NCBI GenBank assembly: GCA_026315105.1
Contig: CM048750.1
Span: forward strand, 167,056,549-167,120,548
Source of the DNA: Locusta migratoria
Lineage: Eukaryota > Arthropoda > Insecta > Orthoptera > Acrididae
Direction of reading: 5' to 3'
Length of the DNA stretch: 64,000 bases
The notes under the pieces are model-generated. The model searched no databases, was not told the DNA's origin, and saw only the letters and a program-made list of their open reading frames with translations. The translations under genes and the position numbers were made by a program. This document shows, piece after piece, positions 55,665-64,000 of this stretch; position 1 is the first letter of the stretch; each line of letters starts with the position of its first letter.

Positions 55665-57860
55665 CCCCATGAACCACAGACATTGCCGCGATGGGGTGGC
55701 TTGCGTGCCTCAACGATTAAAATACCCATACCGTAGATGGAACCACGGCGGAGGGGTATCTGTGGAGAGGCCAGACAAACGTGTGGTTCCTGAAGAGGGG
55801 CAGTAGCCTTTTTAGTAGTTGCAGGGGCAACAGTCTGCATGATTGACTACGCTGGCCTTTTGCCATGCAGTTACTGCGAACGGTTGAAGCAAGGGGGAAC
55901 TACAGCCGTTACTTTTCCCGAGGACATGCAGCTCTACTGTATGAATATATGGTGATGGCATCTTCTAGGACGAAATATACAGAAGATAAAATAGCCCCCG
56001 GGCGGGGACTACTCGGGAGGATGTCGTCATCAGGAAAGACAATGTTGTCATTCTACTGATCGGAGCGTGGAATGTTTGATCCCTTGATCGGATAGCGAGG
56101 CTAGAAAATATAAAAAGAGAAATGGATAGGTTGAAGTTAGATATACTGCGGATTAGTGAAGTTCGGTGGAAAGAGGGACAAGATTTCTGGTCAGGTGAGT
56201 ACAGTATTATGAATCCATCAGTTGGGGTATTACAGGAGTAGGTCTGATAATGAATAAGAAACTAGGAATGCGGGTAAACTACTATGAGCAGCGCAGTGAT
56301 CGCATTATCGTAGTTAAGACAGATACGAAGCCAACACCGACCACCGTAGAACAGGTTTATATACTAACTAGCTCTGCCAATAATGAGAAGGTCGAAGAAA
56401 TGTATGACCAGGCAAAGGAAATTATTCACACAATTAAGGAAGAGGAAATATTAATTCTGATTGGAGACTGGAATTCGGTAATAGGAAAAGGAAGGGAAGA
56501 AAAATAATAGGTGAATATGGACCTGAGAAAAGGAATGAAAGAGGAATCCCCCTGTAGAATTTTGCGCGCAACATAATTTAATCATAACAAACACTAGGTT
56601 TAAGAATCTTGAAAGAAGGTTGTATACGTGGAAGAGAACAGGGGACACCGGAAGGTTCCAGATAGTTTTTGTAATGGTAAGACAGATTTCGGAACTAGAT
56701 TTTAAACTGTAAGACACACCCAGGGGCAGATATAGACTCTGACCATATCTTACTGGTCAAGAATTGTTAGCTGAAACTGAAAAGAACTGCAGAAAATTAG
56801 GGGTATAAGGAGATGGGACCTCGGGAAATTGAAGGAACCTGACATTCTTGAGAATTTCAGAGGGAGCTTTGGACAACAACTGACAGAAACGAGGGGGGGG
56901 GGGGGATTAAAACGGTAATACAGGAATGGGTAGCACTGAGATATGAAATAGTGAAGGCAGCAGTGGACAAAATAGGTAGGAAGGCAAGACCTACAAAAAA
57001 TCCTTGGATATCACATGAAATATTGAATTTAATTGATGAAAGGAGAAAACATAGAAATGCATTAAGGCAAAATGTACAGACGACTAAGAAATGCGATTGA
57101 CAGTAAAATAGCTAAGCAGAAGTGGCTAAAAGGCAAATGCAAGTCTGTAGACGAATGTATAAATAGCGGAAAATAGGCACTGCCTACAGGAAAATAAAAG
57201 AAACATTTGGAGACAAGAAAAGCAGCTGCATGAATATAAAGAACTCAGATGGAAAACCAGTTCTCAGCAAAGAAGGGAAAGCTGAAAGGTGGAAAGAGTA
57301 TATAGAGGGGCTCTACAAAGGAAGTGAACTTCAAGACAATATTGTAGGAAGGGAAGAGGGTGTAGATGACGATGAAATAGGAGATACTGTACTGAGAGAA
57401 GAATTTGACAGAGCCCTGAAAGACCTAAGTCGAAACAAGGCGCCTGGAGTGGACGACATTCCCTCAGAACTACTGAAGTGTCTGGGAGAACCAACAGTGA
57501 CAAAACTGTTTCACCTGGTGAGTAAGATGTATGAGACAGGCGAAATACCCTCAGACTTTAAGAAAAATGTAATAATCCCGGGAAAGCAGACGCATACAGG
57601 TATAAAAATTACAGAACCATCAAGGTTCCAAAATTTGAATACGATTTATATACAGACGGATGGACAGGCTTTTAGAAGCCGACCTCTGAGAATATCAGTT
57701 TTGATTCAGGAGAAATGTAGGAAACGGGAGGCAATACTCACTTTAAGATCTATGTTAGAAAATTTAGAGAAAGCTTTTAACAATGTTGATTGGAATACAC
57801 TTTTTCAAATTCTGAAGTCATCAGGGCTAAATATTTTGAAACATTCTGTGTGTATTTAAC
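55665..57860 (+). pseudogene. RTE-like LINE: 5' UTR, APE endonuclease and RT N-terminus
   Basis: The 5' leader (55665-56060; gtagttgcaggggcaacagt, actgcgaacggttgaagcaa, cccgggcggggactactcgg) precedes the ORF. Endonuclease: RLENIKREMDRLKLDILRIS, EVRWKEGQDFWSGEYSIM, then GMRVNYYEQRSDRIIVVKTD, ILILIGDWNSVIGKGREE (catalytic GDWN), IITNTRFKNLERRLYTWKRT. RT start: KNSDGKPVLSKEGKAERWKE, ALKDLSRNKAPGVDDIPSEL, ETGEIPSDFKKNVIIPG and a decayed LENLEKAFNNVDWNTLFQIL (usual D(L)EKAFD). Stops and frameshifts near 56240, 56506 and 57590 disable it. Truncated before the YADD box at 57860. Confidence 0.85.
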
Positions 57861-58105
57861 TTATGTGTTATTAAATGTACACCCTATATTATTTCATCAG
57901 CAATATATAGCATGACAGATGACGTAAACAATGGCGTTGATTGCATCGCAATACGTCCCGAGATATTGCGACGCGAATTTGACGCTTGAACTACGCGAAA
58001 CTCAAGACTAGTGCACGTCCTAATCGGCATGGGGCCGATCACTCCTCTCGCCTAGAACCCGTATCATACAGTTGAATTTCCTTTATCCCAAATTTTGTAG
58101 TTAAA
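57861..58105. other. Spacer
   Basis: gtgttattaaatgtacaccc near 57865 resembles a DNA-transposon terminus but has no partner. No other feature. Confidence 0.35.
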
Positions 58106-58186
58106 AATGTTTGTAAATCTATGGGACTTAAGTACTGAGGTTATCAGTCCCTTGGCTTACAAATTAATTAAACTAATCTAAGAACG

Positions 58187-58229
<43 letters not shown>

Positions 58230-58320
58230 TATGCTCGAGTGAGGACTCGAACCTCCGACGAGGAGCAACCTCGCGTTTCGGGGCAAGGCGCCTTAGAGCG
58301 CTCGGCCATTCTACCGCGGC
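58106..58320 (-). mobile_element. tRNA-derived SINE (variant subfamily) with internal (CA)n
   Basis: Head ends ctaccgcggcc at 58320. B-box ggactcgaacctccga. A (CA)n run (58191-58229, with one aaac interruption) lies between head and body, the same place as in the 8823 and 24246 copies. No clear TSD. Confidence 0.87.
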
Positions 58321-58324
58321 CCTG

Positions 58325-58870
58325 AAGTTCAGCTTACTGACATAACGACTGAGTGGAGGTGGAAGGCAACCAAATCTGAGGAAATTATTCGTTTGTGCAG
58401 TTCACGTAGTCCGCTAGTCGAGCAAGACCCATTGCGCAAATCAGTGTCTCTTTCCATGAACTGCAGAATTCAACTCTTGTTTACGTTGAATCATGTACGC
58501 GTGCATTTTGAGAGCTTTTGAAGGGATTTCAAGCACTGAACTTGGTGATAAATTCAACTGTTGAGCTCATCGGCGAACCGATTTTCTAGGGCTTGCGGTC
58601 ACATTGCCACGCACGACAGTAATGTTTTCTTGTATTCGAACAGAACGTGGTCGTCCAGTTTTCTTAACGTTTGAAACAGAACCCGTGGTCTCAAATATCC
58701 AGATCAACTTCCGAACTGATGATTCGGTTGGAGCAGCATCACATCCCAGTGTCACACGCAATTCACCAACGATTGCCATGGGACTTGCACTACTTTTGTA
58801 CTTACATTTTATCAATTACTCACTTGCTCAGTTGCCATCTGTTTCACAACGAAAATAAACATGACACAAC
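58325..58870 (-). pseudogene. Mariner-type transposase N-terminal half (DUF4817-like HTH)
   Basis: Minus-strand reading MATEQVSN, then VGELRVTLGCDAAPTESSVR, KLIWIFETTGSVSNVKKTGR with PRSVRIQENITVVRG and TASPRKSVRR: the two-helix-turn-helix DNA-binding domain (TSSTVKRLIEKF..TGSV....SGRPR..R..ENI type). After a frameshift it continues QLNLSPSSVLEIPSKALKMH, AYMIQRKQELN, and IISSDLVAFHLHS, which corresponds to FSDEAHFHL around the first catalytic D. It stops where a SINE begins (58320); the rest of the catalytic domain is not visible beyond it. Confidence 0.78.
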
Positions 58871-59023
58871 AATGCTCACCACAAAAAGCTATCAAAAGTA
58901 TCTCACGTAACGAAAATGAAAAAAAATCACGACTGCCAACCTTCGTTTGACAGATGGGCGTCATTACTTCCCGGCCACCCTCTATTTCACAGCCTCTATG
59001 ATGGGTCCTAGGAGTTCAATGTA

Positions 59024-59219
59024 GACGCGACGGAGTGGCCGAGCGCATTGAGGCTCTATGCTCCGATGCGCGAGGCCGTTCTCCTTTGGGGGTCCGAATC
59101 CCCTCTCGGGCATGGATGTTTGTGTTTTCTTTAGTATCAGGTAGTTTATAAGTAGTTTGTAAGTTTAGGGACTGATGCCCCCGCAATGAAGTCCCATAAG
59201 CTTAAGAAATATTTGATTT
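59024..59219 (+). mobile_element. tRNA-derived SINE
   Basis: Head gacgcgacggagtggccgag, diverged B-box gggtccgaatccc. TSD agttcaatgta / agttctatgta at 59013-59023 and 59220-59230. Confidence 0.92.
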
Positions 59220-59354
59220 AGTTCTATGTATTGTGTGTTCTATTGGGTAACAGAAGGAAAACTGAACTCGTCGAAGAAAGATTAAAATATGTCGTAAAAC
59301 AATTTCCAAATTGCATGAAAAGATTTCTGGGTAAAAATCTCAGTTGTCTGAAAA

Positions 59355-59573
59355 AAAGAATAAAATAAAATAAAAATGTTCGAATGTTTGTAATTTTATG
59401 GGACCAAACTACGATGGTCATCAGTCCCTAGACTTACAAACTACTTAAACTAAGTTAAACGAATCTAAGGACAACACACACATCCATGCCCGAGGGAGGA
59501 TTCTAACCTCCGATACGGGAAGCCGCGCGATCCGCAACGTGGCGCTCCAGACCGCTCGGATACTCCCGCGCGG
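59355..59573 (-). mobile_element. tRNA-derived SINE (third variant) with A-rich tail
   Basis: Same variant as 41107. 3' tail aaagaataaaataaaataaa. TSD cagttgtctgaaaa (14 bp) at 59341-59354 and 59574-59587. Confidence 0.93.
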
Positions 59574-59926
59574 CAGTTGTCTGAAAAGTTAATGGGTGTT
59601 CAATGCCCTATGGAATACATTCGGTTACGCATTCTCATTATCTCGGTAAACGGTTAATGCGCGAAGGTTGTACGACATGTCACAACAGATATCTACGTAG
59701 GAAAGCTTCAGAAGCTGACGGAAACCGCCTGTAATGAATGATGCGTAGTTTAAAAACACTTAGAAGAACTTTCACCTTGCCGGATATTTCGCTTAAATAT
59801 TTTACGACTTTGGAATTTAACAGTGTGCCAATAAGGCAGAACCTTTATAATCAGAGTGGTAAACATCTATCTTCTCATGCCTAATATCAGTCATGGTTAT
59901 GGTTTTGATAAAGGAAATTTTTCATG

Positions 59927-60109
59927 CCGGCCGCGGTGGCCGAGGAGACTGAGGCCACTACGGTCGGGGGTTCGAATCCCCCCTCGGGCATGGATATTTG
60001 TGCCGTCTTTAGTATAAGGTAGTTCTTAAGTAGTTTGTAAGTTTAGGGACTGATGACCCGTAGTTAAGTCCCATAAGCTTAACAAACATTTGAACATTTT
60101 TTTTTTTTT
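59927..60109 (+). mobile_element. tRNA-derived SINE with deleted variable arm
   Basis: After gactgag the copy jumps to gccactacggtcgggg, lacking ~25 bp of the head (the gcttcagtcacggtctgcacg segment). TSD gaaatttttcatg at 59914-59926 and 60110-60122. A T-run (60099-60109) ends the tail. Confidence 0.94.
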
Positions 60110-60122
60110 GAAATTTTTCATG

Positions 60123-60543
60123 TTTATATGAATTGTACAAATGTTTGACTTGTTTCCATTTTCGGGTGTGCTTAAGTGGGCCGTACTGGCTTTTAAATGC
60201 ACTCTGATGGCTACTAATTTATTTGAAATCGATTTGCAAATATAAATACAGCTAAATTTACGACCAGTGCTGAAGTTTCTTCTGTTAAGTACATTGACGT
60301 GGTGGTGGTGTACATCGATCCCCATGAAGTCTTCAGTTGGATGCATATCTGATGATGGATAAAATCATAAATAATAAAGTCATGCTGTTCATTATATATG
60401 AGGTACAGAACATAAGTTCTGAGACTGGCCGCATAACGGCCTTGCGTTGCACTACAGCGCATAGGTGCTGTCGAGTTATGGTACTATGTTAATTAGTCTC
60501 TCGTCCCTGAAAGGAAGTTGAGTGCATGCACTTGATGCACATG
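60123..60543. other. AT-rich noncoding DNA
   Basis: No feature recognised. Confidence 0.4.
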
Positions 60544-60890
60544 TCACAGTTTGAGCAACGGGCAAACATCAAGTTATGACAGAATTTAAGCAAAACCGTT
60601 GCCAAGAGTTCTGAAATGATGTAGTAGGTGTACGATGACTCGCAGTGCTGCGTTTAGGTGACGCCGACATTTTTTGCAAAGGCGGGACGGTTTGGAAGAT
60701 TATGTGCGTACTGGTCGGTCACGAAGAGTTCGAACAGGCCACAAAATTCTGACGAACCAACTCAATATATCTCGTTCTACCCAGCACAGTGTAGCAGTAA
60801 TTGTATCGCAAGAGCAACTTGGTGATCGCATGTCGACTTATGGTAATCTCATCAGTTGTGCGGACGATGGTCCGACGCTACAAGCTGGAT
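60544..60890 (+). pseudogene. Mariner-type transposase N-terminal fragment
   Basis: Reads SQFEQRANIKL (first helix), then in shifted frames a KT.A.S.EM. stretch and VYDDSQCCV, then QRRDGLEDYVRTGRSRRVRT, matching 'FK.GRESLEDDpRSGRPSTSRT' of Mos1/SETMAR-type transposases, and GHKILTNQLNISRSTQHSVA. Several frameshifts; no DDD catalytic part. It directly precedes the left end of the PLE at 60985. Confidence 0.6.
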
Positions 60891-61107
60891 AATAACTGGA
60901 GACGAAACGGTGATTCCGTTACTATCCGCAACTGAAACGACAGTCACCTGGAAGGCGGCAATATGTGAAACATATAGACTCACACAATTTTTATACGTTA
61001 TGGGACCGTCTTATGAAACTGCAAATTAGTCTACTTTAGACCAGCTGCGTTTCGCTTTATTCTAAAGCCTCATCAGTGGTCAACTGTGCAAGAAATGGCT
61101 TGTATTA

Positions 61108-61880
61108 CATTATTTGTTTGATTTTTACCAAAATCGATCGGTAACACCACTAGACAAACACAATTACAACAAGGAGGTGGACATAATAATTCAGATAGCA
61201 CAGAGTAATGGATACCAAGAAACCCTCATTACAAAACTGAATAAAAGAATCCAAAATAAAATAAAGAAACAAAACATCAAAAACCAGGGGCCCCGAACAC
61301 TCACAAATAACCCCCCCCCCAAAAAAAAAACAACAACACAAATGAAAGACATAACACACAAACTCAACAAACAAACTGGTACATACTTACTTATGGAAAT
61401 AAACTGACACACAGAATTGGAAACATCCTCAAGAAACAAGGAATAAAAATAGCATATCAAAGCCATAAATCATTACAGAAATGTCTAATAAAATCCGAAA
61501 ACATGGACATCTACCAAAAATCTGCTTTTTACCAGCTCAAATGTAACAGTTGTGATGCTCTATACTTAGGACTGAATAGCAGGATTTTTGAAACACGATG
61601 TAAGGAACACAAACGATCATGGAAATATGGCAACAGCTATTCAGCATTTGCAGAACACCTTAGGCAAGAAAACCACTATCCCACCTCCAAGGAAACCGAC
61701 ATGAAAATAGTCAGATTTAGCAATACGAAACACCTTCTGACCCTCCAAGAGAATTTCCAAATTCAAAAAGCATTAATAGAAAAGAAACACATATTAAATG
61801 ATCAAGTAAACATCAGCAACCAAACATTATTTAAAACAATAAAACAAATAGTAAACAAAGATAAACCTCCCACACCCTCG
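61108..61880 (+). pseudogene. PLE linker and GIY-YIG endonuclease relic
   Basis: Starts LDKHNYNKEVDIIIQIAQSN, GYQETLITKLNKRIQNKI (PLE linker before the nuclease). After a poly-C/poly-A tract and stop near 61405 it continues HRIGNILKKQGIKIAYQSHK, then from 61503 SAFYQLKCNSCDALYLGLNS (the GIY...YIG core here decayed to AFY...YLG), RIFETRCKEHKRSWKYGNSY, SAFAEHLRQENHYP and ALIEKKHILNDQVNI. Key G and I of both halves are lost, so the nuclease is inactive. Cut by a SINE at 61899. Confidence 0.8.
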
Positions 61881-61898
61881 AACGCACCACGTAATATG

Positions 61899-62098
61899 TT
61901 CAAATGTTCAAATGTTTGTATAGTTTATGGGACTTAACTACGGGGTCATCAGTCCCTAAACTTACAAACTACTTATGAACTACTTACAAACTAGGACGGC
62001 ACAAATATCCATGCCCGAAGGGGGATTCGAACCCCCGACCGTAGTGGCCGTGAAGACCGTGACTGGAGCGCCTCAGTCCCCTCGGCCACCGCGGCCGG
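61899..62098 (-). mobile_element. tRNA-derived SINE
   Basis: Full reverse copy. TSD ccacgtaatatg at 61887-61898 and 62099-62110. Inserted just after the PLE nuclease. Confidence 0.94.
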
Positions 62099-62143
62099 CC
62101 ACGTAATATGACCACATAAAACAACTAAAACAAATCGCTACCC

Positions 62144-62149
<6 letters not shown>

Positions 62150-62184
<35 letters not shown>

Positions 62185-62199
62185 TGCAGAAAATCAGAA

Positions 62200-62282
<83 letters not shown>

Positions 62283-62286
62283 CAGA
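62150..62286 (+). repeat. Compound microsatellite (CA)n-(CT)n-(CA)n
   Basis: (CA)n 62153-62180, (CT)n ~62200-62239, (CA)n 62239-62284. Confidence 0.92.
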
Positions 62287-62654
62287 GAAAGTCGCCAGTT
62301 GAACTAAAAAATCACATTTATAAACACAAACACATACAGTCAGAAAATCACACACAATGTTGCTAGCAGACGCCTGTTTTGACAGAAACGAAACAAAAAC
62401 ACATCTCACAGCACGAACCAGAGAACTTGTAAGCAAATAACGCACACACACAGACGATAAACAAAAACAAAACAAACGACGTACATAGCCTACCAGGCCA
62501 CAGAAATGGCTATTTTTCAAAAACTGTTGTAAGAAGTGAAACTGAAAAAAGTGTAAATATGAACAGTGACAGCAACTGGCACACATGAAGAGAACAACAT
62601 TAAAATTCGTGAGGAATATTGGTAATCCATTTTATTCAGAATCAAACCAATCCT

Positions 62655-63430
62655 AAATAAATATTTGTAATAACTACTACCAGTCAATTTATGCCTAATC
62701 TAACAAAAAGCTACGCGTTTCGAGCATGTTCTGCTCATCATCAGGCTTTGATTACATACAGAAATCATTAGAATACTTCATATATTCTTATCTAAAGTTC
62801 GTCTGTTTTTTTTTTTTTTTTTTGAAGGTGGTATTTGGGGAGCAGGGGGGAGGGGAGGGCAGTGAATGGCCGTAAAGTGCAGAGATGTCTTCTGCTGGTC
62901 TTGATGTCACATACGTGTGGTGCAGACAGTATTGGTTCAGATGTTATATGAAATGGTCGTGAGGTTCACTTGCATTACATTTCAGTTTTACACTTACGAT
63001 TTTCGTGTTCCCCAATATTGTCTGCGTCACGCTTAACGTTGTTTTACTGTTTATGTCGCAGCACACAGTTAGACATACAAACTGTTCATAGACAGGTAAA
63101 CACTGAATTTAAAACAAGTTGTAATGCAAGTGAACCTCACGACCATTTCATACAACATCTGAACCAATACTGTCTGCACCACACATAGGTGACATCAAGA
63201 CCAGCAGAAGACATCTCTGCACTTTATGGCCATTCACTGCCCTCCCCTCCCCCCTGCCCACCAAATACCACCTTCATGAAACAAGAACAGACGAACTTTA
63301 GATTAGAATATATGAAGTATTCTAATAATTTCTGGTGATGAGCAGAACATGCTTGAAATGCGTAGTTTTATTTTAGATTAAGCATAAAGAAATAAAGTGA
63401 CTGGTAGCAGCTATTACAAATATTTATTAT
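62655..63430. repeat. Nested inverted repeat, ~335-bp arms
   Basis: Left arm 62655-62990 and right arm 63100-63430 are inverse copies (gcatgttctgctcatcatca / ggtgatgagcagaacatgc; gaggggagggcagtgaatgg / ccattcactgccctcccctc; gaaatggtcgtgaggttcac / gtgaacctcacgaccatttc). Loop ~110 bp. The outermost part (cgcgtttcgagcatgttctg) is PLE-end-like. Sits inside the larger PLE inverted repeat. Confidence 0.88.
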
Positions 63431-63635
63431 TTGACACAGTCACGTCATGGCCACAATCAAAACAATCCCATTCCACGAGAACTGTTACAGATCGAATTTA
63501 GTAAAAATCAATCAAATAATGTAATACAAATCATTTCTTGTACAGTTGACCACTGAAGATGCGAAACGCGTCTGATCTAAAGTAGAATAATTTACAGTTG
63601 CATAAGACGGTCCCATATCCTATACAAATTGTACA

Positions 63636-64000
63636 ACTACAACTGCGGAAAAGGAGGCCAAAAACACAAAGAAGAATTATGTATACAGGGTCATGTGGGA
63701 GTCTATTCTCTAAGAGTCAAATCTCAGAACGTATAGACTACACAATGTATAACCTTCAATGCTGCGACCCATTCAGCTTCCTTGCAGTATTATTATTATT
63801 ATTATCTTCATTGTATGCATCAGTTAGAACAATAACTTCAATACACATTTAAGCAAGACCAAATATACACATAAATGTAAGTAGAATTATTACAATAGGT
63901 AAATATTAAATACAATTTTCTTCCTTCGGAACATCCAAAACCGTCAATCTTCATTTTAAATAATGGGATCCGCAACAGTTGTTAATTTTAAACTTTTATT
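63636..64000. other. AT-rich noncoding DNA to window end
   Basis: Short (TTA)n near 63788. No other feature. Confidence 0.4.

Larger units (their letters stand above)
60985..63635 (+). mobile_element. Penelope-like element with inverted terminal repeats
   Basis: Ends are inverse copies of ~145 bp: 60993-61142 (ttatgggaccgtcttatgaa, gtctactttagaccagctgc, tcagtggtcaactgtgcaag) and 63485-63628 (inverse of each). Contains a GIY-YIG nuclease relic (61108-61880), a SINE, microsatellites and a second, nested inverted repeat (62655-63430). No RT. Confidence 0.85.

Noticed and set aside
55450..55840. 118- and 113-codon frames around 55.5 kb
   Set aside because: They run through a poly-A tract and the RTE 5' UTR; neither matches a domain.
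62194..62586. 130-codon minus-strand frame with CVCVCV and REREREKE
   Set aside because: Covers compound microsatellite; no domain.

Overview
This is eukaryotic, almost certainly insect, intergenic or deep-intronic DNA. It is AT-rich, has no long intact host reading frames, and is packed with transposable-element (TE) relics, microsatellites, and about 20 copies of a tRNA-derived SINE, most with clean 8-14 bp target-site duplications (TSDs). From memory of its repeat families (the class II tRNA-like SINE, the ~300 bp tRNA-like tandem repeat, and RTE, Penelope and Helitron relics) the source looks like a grasshopper or locust, Schistocerca-like. That assignment is inference, because no search could be run.

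Layout. 1-6000: a LINE reverse-transcriptase (RT) tail, a novel-looking element with a 26-bp tandem array, two Tc1-like transposase relics and a non-autonomous hAT. 6100-10000: SINEs, a 900-bp inverted-repeat element, and a Helitron still carrying the C-terminus of its helicase. 10500-18170: SINEs, a small hAT, a fold-back MITE, a Penelope-like element (PLE) with a GIY-YIG endonuclease, and a possible host exon near 17.83 kb. 18170-22283: a 4.1-kb hAT-like element with an 8-bp TSD; it holds a ~310-bp tandem repeat into which a Tc1/mariner element inserted at TA. 22.4-27.4 kb: SINEs, a 224-bp perfect palindrome and an I-type LINE ribonuclease H (RNase H). 28-30 kb: a second PLE ending in a GC-rich 137-bp minisatellite. 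30.4-32.8 kb: a four-level insertion nest (RTE, then LINE-I, then an RTE derivative, then a SINE). 32.8-40.8 kb: circularly permuted tRNA-like repeats, a P-element transposase relic, a large inverted-repeat region, a minus-strand LINE and an RTE derivative. 40.8-43.4 kb: a second Helitron and the inverted second copy of the 26-bp array element. 43.6-55.4 kb: more LINE fragments, a tRNA-like sequence, a third Helitron with a nested PLE fragment, a Jockey-like LINE and a 125-bp tandem array. 55.6-64 kb: an RTE with its 5' UTR, two mariner-type helix-turn-helix relics, four SINEs, and a PLE with nested inverted repeats.

No operon, CRISPR array or standard host gene is visible. The 'genes' do not act together: they are decayed parts of independent mobile elements, and their insertion order can be read from nesting and TSDs. 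The only host-gene candidates are a GC-rich possible exon (17830-18080) and a 64-residue reading frame with one membrane segment (37589-37783), both weak. The strongest candidate for something undescribed is the 26-bp-period array element present in inverted orientation at 0.9-1.8 kb and 42.4-43.0 kb.
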